Source: Acinetobacter pullicarnis
GTDB taxonomy: Bacteria > Pseudomonadota > Gammaproteobacteria > Pseudomonadales > Moraxellaceae
Reading direction: 5' to 3'
DNA: 64,000 bases
Assembly (NCBI RefSeq): GCF_006352475.1
Contig: NZ_VCMZ01000001.1
Span: 1,674,001-1,738,000 of the forward strand
Shown piece by piece: positions 18,436 to 27,822 of this stretch (position 1 is its first letter; every line of letters starts with the position of its first letter). The translations under genes and the position numbers were made by a program. Below the pieces are notes generated by a model. It did no database searches. It was not told where the DNA came from and worked only from the letters and a program-made list of their open reading frames with translations.

Positions 18436-19851
18436 CTAAAACGAAACCATCTTCCCAGGATTTAACATGGCACCAATGCCATAGGCACTTTTGGCCAGCG
18501 GAATAATCATCGGGGCAATGTTACGGCCAAAGGCAATATTTTGATGGTCGATCTGACACAGCATATTAAAGTCACTCGATTGACCCATAAAATCTGCAGC
18601 AATGGCTTTACCGATGCGTACAGTTTGTGCCACGCCATGACCACTCCAACCATGTACGGCATAGATGGGAAATTTAGTGCCATATTTACGGCTATCCACC
18701 GCACCATTCACGGTTAAGTCTGTAGTACCACTCCATACAAAATCGAGTGCAACCTGTTTCAGTTGTGGGAAAACCGTTTGAATACGGGTCTTTAAATAGT
18801 CATGGGTTTTTTGTGGTGACCAGCAGCTGCCTGTACCTTGACCACCAAACAATAAACGATTGTCTGCAACGGGACGATAATAATCAATTTGAAATTGAGT
18901 GTCATAGACCGGATGTCCGTAGGGCAAAAGGCTGTGTATGTCTACCTCTAAAGGGGCGGTAGTACTGACATAAGTATAAAAAGGCAGGGTGGTCTGTTTA
19001 TTTTCAGCGAGTAATTTAAAAGAGGCGTGATGTACACCCAGCACCACGGATTTTTTCGCTTTAATGATGCCATTGGCAGTATGCACATAAATCCCTTGTG
19101 GGGTTTCTTCAATACGGATTACTTCTGTCTGTTCATGCACTTTGCCGCCATTTTGGCAGAAGGCATAAATCAAGCCACGATTCAGCGCCAAGGGGTGAAT
19201 ATGCCCACCAAGCTCATCGATTAATCCTCCTTGATAGGCATCGGATTGAATGTACTGCATTAGTTCATGTTTACCCATAATACGGGTATGATCTTCCCCT
19301 AGAAATTTACGGGCATCTGCCGCTTGGGTTAACCCAACCAAATGACCAGGATGCACCGCAGCGGTAATATGGCCATGCTGACGCCTAAAGTCGAGTTGAT
19401 ACTGTGCTGCAATTTGATCAATCAATTGCATGGCTTCGGTGGAGGTGAAGTGCCAAAGTTTTTTTGCATCTTCATGGCTGAGTCGCTCCGCCATTTCCTC
19501 TGCTTCCCAGCGTGCCAGTCCTGGCGTGAGTTGACCACCATTACGACCTGATGCAGCACTGCCAATCCGATTTTTTTCCAGCAAAATGGTTTCCACCCCT
19601 TGCTCGGCCAGATGTAAGGCAGCAGATGAACCCAATAAACCACCGCCTATGACGACCACATCACATTCAGTATCGGCATTTAAAGCGTCAAATTGCTGCC
19701 AAGCCGCCAAGGAACTTTCATAGTAATTGGCAGGATGCTCAGCTTGAAATTGATTTGGGTTACACCAGTTCCACTCTTTGCCGATGGCAGCTGCGTGACT
19801 GGCTTTAAATTCGACATCATCTAAGAAAATGGGTTTTTGTATTGCAGTCAT
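18436..19851 (-). CDS. puuB: FAD-dependent gamma-glutamylputrescine oxidase-like protein
   Basis: DAO-family flavoprotein of 471 aa. The Rossmann motif is in CDVVVIGGGLLGSSAALHLAE (~residues 62-82), followed by the ILLEKNRIGSAASGRNGGQL signature shared with PuuB/OrdL. The C-terminus has a FAD-binding GWSGHGV. The likely reaction is oxidative deamination of putrescine or a gamma-glutamyl derivative to an aldehyde. It lies 30 bp after a PuuP-like permease gene and in the same cluster as a gamma-aminobutyraldehyde dehydrogenase. No PuuA synthetase is present in the window, so the exact substrate is open. Confidence 0.82.
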   Translation of the reverse strand: MTAIQKPIFLDDVEFKASHAAAIGKEWNWCNPNQFQAEHPANYYESSLAAWQQFDALNADTECDVVVIGGGLLGSSAALHLAEQGVETILLEKNRIGSAASGRNGGQLTPGLARWEAEEMAERLSHEDAKKLWHFTSTEAMQLIDQIAAQYQLDFRRQHGHITAAVHPGHLVGLTQAADARKFLGEDHTRIMGKHELMQYIQSDAYQGGLIDELGGHIHPLALNRGLIYAFCQNGGKVHEQTEVIRIEETPQGIYVHTANGIIKAKKSVVLGVHHASFKLLAENKQTTLPFYTYVSTTAPLEVDIHSLLPYGHPVYDTQFQIDYYRPVADNRLLFGGQGTGSCWSPQKTHDYLKTRIQTVFPQLKQVALDFVWSGTTDLTVNGAVDSRKYGTKFPIYAVHGWSGHGVAQTVRIGKAIAADFMGQSSDFNMLCQIDHQNIAFGRNIAPMIIPLAKSAYGIGAMLNPGKMVSF

Positions 19852-19881
19852 GTTGAGATTCCTATTCGTTTTTTAATCGTG

Positions 19882-21213
19882 TTAATAGCTGCTTGTAATA
19901 GCAATGCTTTGTTTTTTAATCCGTTTGTAGGCAAATAATAAGATGCCAACAAAGAGCCAGGCACAGCCGAAAGTCAAGGCAGTGGTGTCGAGGTTGAGCC
20001 AAAGAAAGACAATGCAGGTCACAGAAATGAAAGGTAGAAATAGATTGAGGCATTTATTTTTAAAACCTTTTCTGTGATTTTCTTTTAAATAAAACTTAAC
20101 GAACACTGAAAAATTCACTGCAGTAAAGGCCACCAAGGCACCAAAACTAATCAGGCTCACCACTTGTGCTAAATTCAGAAAAATAGCGCTCATCGAGATG
20201 ATGCCGACAAACAGCACAGAAAAGATCGGAGTGCCGAGGGTGCGATGAAAAGTCCCGAAGTATTTCTGTGGGAAAATATTGTCCTTGCCCATGATATACA
20301 ACAAGCGTGAAGCACTGGCATGTGATGCCAAACCCGAAGCTGCCGTATTCATAATTTGACCGACCAAAAAGATCGATTGAAATAAGGCCCCCCCGACATA
20401 GAGTACGATTTCGGGTAGGGCTTCTTGGGGATGTTGAAAACGAATATTGCTTGGATAATACAGTTGGATAAACCAAGCTGCGCTAAAAAAGATAAATCCA
20501 CCAGTAAGCGTGGTGAGGATGACCGCACGTGGAATATTCTGCTTTGGATTTTTGGTTTCACTGGACAAGGTGGTCACCGCATCAAAGCCTAAAAAAGAAA
20601 AACACAGTACGGAGGCACCGGCAATCAGCGGCAAAAGTTCTTGCGAGCCATGCCACAATGGTTTGAGTGTCAGTACATGGGTCGCCCCCTCACTGCTTGA
20701 AATGCCATTCACCACCAAATAGATAAACACAAACATCAACAGGACTGGGGCAAATACAAACACCAAACTGAGATTGGCCAAGATGCGAATTCGGAAGCAA
20801 TTGACCAAGGTCACTACACTGGTTGAGAGAATGACCCAAAACCAATAAGGCAGACTTGGAATCAATGCAGTTAAATAAATGGCCGCCAGCAGCACATTGA
20901 TTAAAGGCAGCAGTAAGTAGTCCAGTAAGGAACACCAACCGACAAAGAAACCACTTTTGGCACCACAGCTTTCAGCGGTATAGCTATAGGCGGAACCAGA
21001 GTGTTCCGATTCACGGCTGAATCGGGCATAACTCCATGCCGTCAGGAGCATGGCACACAGCGCCAATAAATAGGCCAATGGCACACGACCTTCGGTAATA
21101 CCAGAGACAATGCCAAAGGTATCGAATACGGTCATGGGCGTCATATAAGCAATGCCGATAATGGTGACTTGCCACAAGGACAGTTTTTTCAGTACAACAG
21201 ATCTGTTTTCCAT
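19882..21213 (-). CDS. puuP: APC-superfamily amine/putrescine importer (PuuP-like)
   Basis: 443-aa permease with about 12 hydrophobic segments. It begins with the APC entry LKKLSLWQVTIIGIAYMTPM and has the family's FLGFDAVTTLSSETKNPKQNIPRA motif near residue 215. The close match in layout to PuuP and the oxidase just downstream suggest uptake of putrescine or a related amine. A general amino-acid carrier cannot be excluded. Confidence 0.82.
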   Translation of the reverse strand: MENRSVVLKKLSLWQVTIIGIAYMTPMTVFDTFGIVSGITEGRVPLAYLLALCAMLLTAWSYARFSRESEHSGSAYSYTAESCGAKSGFFVGWCSLLDYLLLPLINVLLAAIYLTALIPSLPYWFWVILSTSVVTLVNCFRIRILANLSLVFVFAPVLLMFVFIYLVVNGISSSEGATHVLTLKPLWHGSQELLPLIAGASVLCFSFLGFDAVTTLSSETKNPKQNIPRAVILTTLTGGFIFFSAAWFIQLYYPSNIRFQHPQEALPEIVLYVGGALFQSIFLVGQIMNTAASGLASHASASRLLYIMGKDNIFPQKYFGTFHRTLGTPIFSVLFVGIISMSAIFLNLAQVVSLISFGALVAFTAVNFSVFVKFYLKENHRKGFKNKCLNLFLPFISVTCIVFLWLNLDTTALTFGCAWLFVGILLFAYKRIKKQSIAITSSY

Positions 21214-21375
21214 AGATAGATCCTGATTTTTGTTGTTTTAGCTCGATTTAACCGCTATTTCACATTTTTTAGGTACAACTGTAGCGTACCTAAGCAGATC
21301 GTGATGCAAAGGTCGATTAAAGGTTGGTCGATTGCTTTTTAGGCGTGTTAAGCGTGATGCTGCAAAACCGAATAG

Positions 21376-22101
21376 CTAACTGGCATTGGGTAAAATCACC
21401 AATTGCAAGCTTGGGCTTTGATCGGCATGCTGCTGTGGGAATTTTTCTCCCGCCATTTTTAATAATGTTCCTGTGCGAATACTCACATCATTTGAGGTAA
21501 TCACACGAGAACTGTCATTGATGATGACTGCGCGTTGCTGAATGCCTTTTAATGCGGGCATCAATAGTTTTTCTAATGCAGAGACCAACAGGTCAATCGC
21601 AATTACCCCAATAAATTGACCATGTAATAGGACGGGGTGTGCTGAAGTAATGGTATAGGCACCATTACAAATATAGTCGACATAGGGGCCATGCAGGCAG
21701 GGCTTTTGATTTAAGGCGGGTTGATGGAACCATTCGAAGGAACGAAAGTCGAGGAAGCGTTGCGCATTTTGATAATTTTCCAGTTGGGCTTGTTGGAGTT
21801 GATTGGCCTTTTTATACCACCACTCAAGCGTCCAATAATCTTGTTCCTCTTGTGTTTCAGGGCGATAACTGGCAAAGCCCATGCCTTGGCTGTAGGTGCT
21901 TTGGTTTAATGCAGATTTAATTTCAAGTTGTAAGGCCTGACGTTGATCCTGACTCAGTTTAATGCCATTTTCTACAGCGAGGCTGTGTTGCGTCATTATG
22001 ATGCTGGTCTTTTCAGCCAGCTTTTCAGCGGTGAGTGCTGTTTCAGACTGTACTTGTTGCAACAGCGTTTGTAACTGCACGATCGATTGAGACTGGGTCA
22101 T
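21376..22101 (-). CDS. Cache/PDC-type sensor-domain protein, 241 aa
   Basis: The pattern YSQGMGFASYRPETQEEQDYWTLEWWY, then YTITSAHPVLLHGQFIGVIAIDLLV, is typical of a small-molecule-binding Cache (PAS-like) domain. There is no transmembrane helix, no HAMP and no output domain, so it is a free-standing cytoplasmic domain. Between the permease and the GntR gene, it could bind the amine or a metabolite and influence the regulator. The role is not known. Confidence 0.7.
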   Translation of the reverse strand: MTQSQSIVQLQTLLQQVQSETALTAEKLAEKTSIIMTQHSLAVENGIKLSQDQRQALQLEIKSALNQSTYSQGMGFASYRPETQEEQDYWTLEWWYKKANQLQQAQLENYQNAQRFLDFRSFEWFHQPALNQKPCLHGPYVDYICNGAYTITSAHPVLLHGQFIGVIAIDLLVSALEKLLMPALKGIQQRAVIINDSSRVITSNDVSIRTGTLLKMAGEKFPQQHADQSPSLQLVILPNAS

Positions 22102-22161
22102 TCCTTTAACTCCTTGTATATCTCATTTACTTGACTTAAATCAAAGCTGCCTATTTTATTT

Positions 22162-22881
22162 TTATTCTAAAGCGAGTTTATAGCGCAGCATTTGGTCCGT
22201 GAGCATCGAGATGATTTTTTTGGCTTGAAGCATTGCATCATCTTCATTCCCATCATGAAATGCAGACAACAGTTTTTGATATTGCGTGACGATACTTTGA
22301 TGAAACGCATGATCTTGGTACAGGACTGCAATTAAAGGTGCCCATTCGGCTTGAACGGTCAACTCTTGGGTGGCTAGGCGTGAAGATTGTGCAAAAGTGG
22401 TTAGGGTTAATAAACAGCGTAAATCCAATTGCGCACGCAGATCAGGCTCGGCTTGCTGTTTGAATTGGTCGATTAATTCTTGCATTTTATTCAGTTCAGC
22501 ACGTGTCGTTCGTTGTGCTGCTAAATAGGCACTGTGGCCTAAAATTGCACTGTGAAACTCACCCAGGTCGGCCAAATACTCATTTGAGGCTTGGCGCAAT
22601 GGATGTTGATTGAGCAGTAAATCTGCAGGAAGTTCACAAATAAAACTGCCGCCATTACGACCACGGCGCGTATCAATTAAACCTTTAACTCTTAAGGTGT
22701 TGAGGGCTTCACGAACGGTAATCGGAGACACACCCATTAAACGTGCCAAGTCCATTTCGTTCGGAAGCTGTTCATTACTTTTGAGTAAGCCCGAAATAAT
22801 TGCATTCTCCAAGCGCTCAATCACTTGTTCTGAACGTGTGGCTTGACCAATAGGTGCAAATATAATGGTGCTGGCTGACAT
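22162..22881 (-). CDS. FadR-subfamily GntR transcription regulator
   Basis: 239 aa. The N-terminal winged helix-turn-helix (ISGLLKSNEQLPNEMDLARLMGVSPITVREALNTLRVKGLIDTRRG) is typical of GntR. The all-helical C-terminal FCD-like domain binds the effector. It is inside the amine-catabolism cluster, so it is likely to control the cluster in response to an amine or an acid product. Confidence 0.88.
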   Translation of the reverse strand: MSASTIIFAPIGQATRSEQVIERLENAIISGLLKSNEQLPNEMDLARLMGVSPITVREALNTLRVKGLIDTRRGRNGGSFICELPADLLLNQHPLRQASNEYLADLGEFHSAILGHSAYLAAQRTTRAELNKMQELIDQFKQQAEPDLRAQLDLRCLLTLTTFAQSSRLATQELTVQAEWAPLIAVLYQDHAFHQSIVTQYQKLLSAFHDGNEDDAMLQAKKIISMLTDQMLRYKLALE

Positions 22882-22976
22882 AATGAACTCTCAAAAAAGC
22901 GCGGGACAAGCCCGAGCTTTAAAACACAATTTTGATTAAGGTGGTGAATCATAAGCTATTGCAAAAACAGCAATGC

Positions 22977-23762
22977 TTAAAATACCCCATGCGCATGTAC
23001 GGCTTGCTCATCGGTGGGTACTGCGGCAATCGCATCCCAAAGTTCAGCAATTTGACCATTTTCAACACGCCATAACTCAAAATAGGCATGTCGTGTTCCA
23101 GCAATACTGCCTTCAGAATGGGTGAGAACAAATTGACCGTCTGCGATGCTACGATGCGTTTGCGAGTATAGCAAACCCTGACCTTCTTGACGGATTTTGT
23201 TCAGAAAGTCGATCACAGCGGTAATGCCATCGCCAATATCGGGACTATGTTGCAAGAAATGGATGCCATCCGAATAGGTACGGAAGGCTTCATAATTGCC
23301 CTCGATCAAGGCTTTTTCAAAAAAGCCTGTCACTAATTGACGATTTTGTAATTCTTGACCAGTACTGATGACTTCCGTTGGGCCATCCAGCTGAGTCCGT
23401 CCGCTGACATTTGGCGCAGCTTCGGGCACCAAACCATCCCAATGTTCCACAATTTTGCCATCACGCACGCGATAGATATCAAAACCCACCAGTGGAACGC
23501 TGTCTAAGCCTTCAAAACGCCCGTGAATTGCAACCAGATCACCCTCTGCCAACACCCGTACTGCTTCATGTTTGAGATTTGGGCAGTCTGCGACCAATTG
23601 CTTTAAGCCTGCAAGACCATCGGCCACCAATGGGGAATGCTCGATAAAGTCTGTGGAAAAATACAGATCCAATGCACTGCTGTCTCGCAAGGTGAACAGT
23701 TGGTGGTGGGCCTTGCTGACCAGTGCTTTCATGTCTTGTTTGTTCATGACTAATTTATCCAT
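22977..23762 (-). CDS. Tandem SnoaL/NTF2-like protein, 261 aa
   Basis: Two SnoaL-like halves (~residues 10-115 and ~135-245). Each has the pattern of a D/E-Y or D-F-I-hydrophobic start and a YRVRDGKIVEHWDG or WRVENGQIAELWDA end. Such folds serve as hydrolases, isomerases or binding proteins. Several nearby ATGs are possible (23762, 23744, 23729) amid repeated AAGACAT strings. It lies between the regulator and the aldehyde dehydrogenase genes. Its reaction in this cluster is unknown. Confidence 0.8.
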   Translation of the reverse strand: MDKLVMNKQDMKALVSKAHHQLFTLRDSSALDLYFSTDFIEHSPLVADGLAGLKQLVADCPNLKHEAVRVLAEGDLVAIHGRFEGLDSVPLVGFDIYRVRDGKIVEHWDGLVPEAAPNVSGRTQLDGPTEVISTGQELQNRQLVTGFFEKALIEGNYEAFRTYSDGIHFLQHSPDIGDGITAVIDFLNKIRQEGQGLLYSQTHRSIADGQFVLTHSEGSIAGTRHAYFELWRVENGQIAELWDAIAAVPTDEQAVHAHGVF

Positions 23763-23837
23763 GTCCTGTTTAACGATGTCTTATTGGTCTATGTCTTATT
23801 GATCAATGACCTCGTTATCGATGATGCGTTGCAGCGC

Positions 23838-25268
23838 TTATTCGTTATTGCTCATCACATGTTTGATGCGGGTATATTCATCAAAGCCATAGGCAGATAA
23901 ATCTTTGCCATAACCCGATTTTTTGAAACCGCCGTGCGGCATTTCTGCGGTAAGTGGGATATGGGTATTCAGCCAAACCGTCCCAAAATCCAACTCACGT
24001 GAAAGTCGAGTTGCACGGGCATGATCTTTGGTCCATGCACTTGAGGCGAGGCCATATTCAACATCGTTGGCTTTGTCGATGGCATCGGCTTCATCTGTAA
24101 ATTTCTGCACCGTAATCACCGGGCCAAAAATTTCATTTTGAATGGCATCATCATGCTGCTTTAAGCCACTGATGACAGTTGGTTCAAAATAAAAACCAGG
24201 GCGATCCGCTTGTTTACCGCCAGTTTCAACTTTGGCATGCGCAGGAAGGTTTTGAATAAAGGCTTTTACATTTTTCAATTGGTTGGCGTTATTTAATGGG
24301 CCATAAAGTGCATCGAGATCATCTGGATCACCAAAACGGGTGTTTTGAGCAGCCACAATTAATTTCGCCAAAAATTCATCATAAACTTGTTCAGCAACGA
24401 TCACGCGGGTCGCTGCGGTACAGTCTTGACCCGCATTGAAATAACCGGTCATGGCGATATGTTCAACTGCTTTATCAATGTCAGCATCTTCAAAAATAAG
24501 CACCGGTGCCTTACCACCGAGCTCAAGATGTGCTTTGGCTAGATTGGCTGCCGCAGAGGCTGCAACTTGTAGGCCTGCGCGAACTGAACCCGTAATGGAA
24601 ACCAATGCTGGGGTTTTATGAGAAACGACTTTAGAGCCGACAGCCGCCGTGCCAAGAACCACGTTAAATGCGCCTTTAGGAAAAAATGGTGCTGCAATTT
24701 CGGCCAATAACAGGGTGCTTTCTGGGGTGGTATCACTTGGTTTAAGCACCAAAGTATTGCCTGCGGCCAATGCCGGTGCAATTTTCCAGACCGCCATCAT
24801 CAGTGGATAGTTCCAAGGGGTCACTTGTCCCACCACGCCAATCGGTTCACGACGAATACTTGAAGTTAAACCTTCCATATATTCACTGGTTGCCGTGCCT
24901 TCTAGCATTCTTGCAGCACCAGCAAAGAAACGAATTTGATCGGCAGAGCCAGTAATTTCTTCAGAGGCAATTAAATGTTTGAGCTGCCCAGTATTGCGGC
25001 TTTGCGCTTCAATTAAGCGATCGGCATTGGCTTCAATTGCATCGGCTAAATTTAAGAGTGCTTTTTGGCGTACAGACGGTGTGCTACGACCCCAGATTTT
25101 AAAAGCCGCTTTGGCAGCAGCATAGGCAGCATCGACTTCGGCATCGGTTGCATTCGGTGACTGCGCATAGACTTGACCTGTGACAGGGCTGACCAAGTCA
25201 AAATAATCTTGTTGTTTTGCGCTGACATATTCGCCATTAATAAAGTGTTTGAGTTGAGTGGTGCCCAT
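23838..25268 (-). CDS. patD: Gamma-aminobutyraldehyde dehydrogenase (PatD-like)
   Basis: 476-aa NAD(P)-dependent aldehyde dehydrogenase that oxidises 4-aminobutanal to GABA. The folding motif VTPWNYPLMMAVWKIAPALAAGN, the glutamate in LELGGKAPVLIFEDADI and the catalytic Cys in NAGQDCTAATRV match E. coli PatD/YdcW closely from memory, and the length is near 474 aa. Together with PuuB/PuuP-like neighbours this gives putrescine to GABA. The first gene of the minus-strand cluster, it is preceded by an AT-rich promoter region. Confidence 0.9.
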   Translation of the reverse strand: MGTTQLKHFINGEYVSAKQQDYFDLVSPVTGQVYAQSPNATDAEVDAAYAAAKAAFKIWGRSTPSVRQKALLNLADAIEANADRLIEAQSRNTGQLKHLIASEEITGSADQIRFFAGAARMLEGTATSEYMEGLTSSIRREPIGVVGQVTPWNYPLMMAVWKIAPALAAGNTLVLKPSDTTPESTLLLAEIAAPFFPKGAFNVVLGTAAVGSKVVSHKTPALVSITGSVRAGLQVAASAAANLAKAHLELGGKAPVLIFEDADIDKAVEHIAMTGYFNAGQDCTAATRVIVAEQVYDEFLAKLIVAAQNTRFGDPDDLDALYGPLNNANQLKNVKAFIQNLPAHAKVETGGKQADRPGFYFEPTVISGLKQHDDAIQNEIFGPVITVQKFTDEADAIDKANDVEYGLASSAWTKDHARATRLSRELDFGTVWLNTHIPLTAEMPHGGFKKSGYGKDLSAYGFDEYTRIKHVMSNNE

Positions 25269-25589
25269 AATGTATTCCTTAACTTTGGGTTTAAAATATA
25301 AACCTATATGTATTATGTTTTAAAAAGACTGTCAAATTATTTAAGTCTCGTTTAGTCGGATTTTAAGTTTAAATATGAGGTTATTTGTTTTAACTAGTTG
25401 ATATTGTATGGTTTAAATTTGGTTAATTAAATTTTTAATAATGCATTTTTCAAACTGAATTAAAAAATTAAAACAGCGATTTCGGTATGAAAAATAAATG
25501 GCTCTATTAATTTTTTATAATTGGCTCTATTTTGCGTTGCGATTTTAGCAATACTCTAGACTGCCCACTTTATGCTTGGCGGTGGGGGA

Positions 25590-26240
25590 TTCACCTCTCC
25601 TTGCAAGCAGAGGTATCTACACATCTTTTGATATGCTGTTTTACGATCCCAAGAAATCCCTCCCGACCTTAATGCTAGTCAGTTAAGACAAATACAACTG
25701 TTTTTGATTGATCAGTTGTATCTGAAAGCCCCTTCTCCCTTTGGGAGAAGGCTGGGAAGAGGGTGCTTTTAAACTACAAAATCCCTTAACTGACTGGCAT
25801 TACTCCCGACCTCCCTTTGTTAAAGGGAGGAGCGTTGAGTCGCATACACTAAGCTTTGAATCGCAAAAAAATCGGCCTCTTTTTCAAAGATGAGCCATAT
25901 ATGGCGCAAGGGGGAGATTTATAAAATACTGAAAACTTTGGTGTTCCACCGCGAAGCACTGGGACGAGGTGATACGATATTCACCTCTCCTTGCAAGCAG
26001 AGGTATCTACACATCTTTTGATATGCTGTTTTACGATCCCAAGAAATCCCTCCCGACCTCCCTTTGTTAAAGGGAGGAGCGTTGAGTCGCATACACTAAG
26101 CTTTGAATCGCAAAAAAATCGGCCTCTTTGGACAAGATGAGCCATATATGGCGTAAGAGGGGAGATTTATAAAATACTGAAAACTTTGGCGTTCCACCGC
26201 GAAGCACTGGGACGAGGTGATACGGTATTCTCCTCTCCTT
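25590..26240 (+). repeat. Tandem intergenic repeats, period 247 bp
   Basis: 25803-26049 and 26050-26240 are nearly identical tandem units, and 25590-25659 repeats 25978-26049. The units contain small palindromes (CCTCCC-TTTGTTAAA-GGGAGG and CCTCT-CCTTGCAAGC-AGAGG). No coding frame is supported. The whole 25269-26613 spacer is otherwise AT-rich and gene-free. Confidence 0.88.
25670..25802 (+). mobile_element. 133-bp MITE-like element with target duplication
   Basis: The ends TAATGCTAGTCAGTTAAG and (inverted) TAATGCCAGTCAGTTAAG match at 17 of 18 positions. CTCCCGACCT is duplicated directly on both sides (25660-25669, 25803-25812). The neighbouring repeat unit at 26050 has the same sequence without the insert, giving the empty site. 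No ORF is present, so it must have been mobilised in trans. Confidence 0.85.
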
Positions 26241-26613
26241 GGAAGGAGAGGTTGGGAGAGGTTGATTGGTTAATCGGCAAGGAGAGCTTGAGATGCAAGT
26301 AGTACTGCTATGCAAGACAGACCACATTGCTTGCAAGCCATGCTTTTAAATGTTGCCAATTGACATCTAGGCTGACTTGGTCGAAACTGAATTTTCTTAT
26401 ATCTGATTGTTTTAGTAGGGTTTTAATTATTGGTCTAATAAACACATAAAAATATACTTTGAAAGTATTTAACATTGTGAAGATTATCTCATTTAATACA
26501 AATTCGATTATTAATATTCCATCAGTGTATTTTGAAGAAAAGGACAATCAAGTTCGGTCTTTGAATCTATTCAATAGACCTATTTTCAACAGATGTATTT
26601 CTAGCTAGGTGAC

Positions 26614-27606
26614 ATGGATATGACTTCACTCAGCCAACAAATGGATTTGAATCATTACTCTAGTCAAGCTGATTTTGCGCAAAAATTGATGTCGTCGATT
26701 TGTGGCGAGCATCATTTAGATACGGGCGCTAGAGATAGTTTAGATTTCCATTATGACGGACTTCGCTTACCCAACAAAAATATGACCATTGGGAGTATTC
26801 GCTATGGCGCAAATGTCTCAATTAATATTTCAAATTTAAAAGCTTATAGTATTAGTTTGCCCACTCAAGGCAAACAAAGCCTAAATATTCATGGGGCAAA
26901 ATATCGATCAGATGAAAACTGCGGTTTGATCGTTTCAAATAATGCTTCGCAAGACTTAATCATTGATCGAGATTGTCACAAACTTCAAGTGGTGATCCCT
27001 GAACAAAGTTTACAGTTGGTTTTAGCAGATTTATTACAGCAACCTGTTAATGCACCCGTTATTTTTAATCCAGAAATGCAGATTAACTCGATGCAGTTAA
27101 TTGCAGGCTGGTGGAAAAATATTCAAAATTTTTTAGCCTTAAAGTCTCAATATGCAAGTTTTGTTGGGCTACAAATGATGTCTGCAGATTATGAAAACTT
27201 CTTAATCAAAGCCTTGTTGTTGTCTCAAGAAAATAATTATTCAGCGGCTTTAAGTGGCATGACAGAGTCGAAAGAACCTGCTTATATTCGCAAAGTAAAA
27301 AACTACATTATTGAGCGTGCACATACTGATATTTGTGCTGAAGATTTTCAAGCCATTGCAGGGGTTTCTAAATCTAAACTGTATCAAGAGTTTCAGCAGT
27401 ATTATGGCACCAGTCCAATGCTGTATTTACGCCAGTATCGTTTACAACAGGTTTATAAAGTTTTAAGTGCAGGCCAGCAACCGAATGTTTCTATTTCTAA
27501 ACTGGCCTATGACTGGGGCTTTAATCATTTAAGTCGCTTTTCTCAAGCCTATCGTGAAGAGTTTGGTGAGAGCCCAAGCGAAACCAAGGCAAGACTTTTA
27601 ATCTAA
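26614..27606 (+). CDS. iifR: AraC/XylS-family regulator, likely IifR (indole cluster)
   Basis: 330 aa. The N-terminal ~200 residues are a cupin-like effector-binding domain of the AraC_binding_2 type. The C-terminal double helix-turn-helix includes IAGVSKSKLYQEFQQYYGTSPMLYLRQYRL and LAYDWGFNHLSRFSQAYREEFGESP. It lies upstream of the iif genes with an MFS gene between. In Acinetobacter the iif indole-oxidation genes are known to have an AraC-type activator, so this is the best candidate. It probably binds the paired half-sites at 29487-29521. Confidence 0.85.
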   Translation: MDMTSLSQQMDLNHYSSQADFAQKLMSSICGEHHLDTGARDSLDFHYDGLRLPNKNMTIGSIRYGANVSINISNLKAYSISLPTQGKQSLNIHGAKYRSDENCGLIVSNNASQDLIIDRDCHKLQVVIPEQSLQLVLADLLQQPVNAPVIFNPEMQINSMQLIAGWWKNIQNFLALKSQYASFVGLQMMSADYENFLIKALLLSQENNYSAALSGMTESKEPAYIRKVKNYIIERAHTDICAEDFQAIAGVSKSKLYQEFQQYYGTSPMLYLRQYRLQQVYKVLSAGQQPNVSISKLAYDWGFNHLSRFSQAYREEFGESPSETKARLLI

Positions 27607-27640
27607 ACCCACCTATTTAACAACAAATGATTAACCCAAC

Positions 27641-27677
27641 AAAAAAACGGATTGAGCTGAGCTTAATCCGTTTTTTT
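27641..27677. terminator. Bidirectional terminator between iifR and the MFS gene
   Basis: A 13-bp stem AAAAAAACGGATT / AATCCGTTTTTTT gives T-runs on both strands, serving the two convergent genes. Confidence 0.93.
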
Positions 27678-27822
27678 GCTTTTACGTATTAGACCACTTT
27701 AATCCACCCTTTAAATTTCTCCTGTAAGGGGAGAAGTAAACGGTTAAAACTATGATGAAAGTGGACGATTCTAAAGTGCGCTGGGGGAGAATGAGTGGCT
27801 AGTTCATATCGCCCCCAAGTAC

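Noticed and set aside
25590-26240. Possible CRISPR array
   Set aside because: The repeats are long (247 bp period), nearly identical throughout and have no short unique spacers; no cas genes are near.
26067-26547. Two minus-strand ORFs in the repeat region
   Set aside because: They follow tandem non-coding repeats and an AT-rich spacer and show no recognisable protein features.
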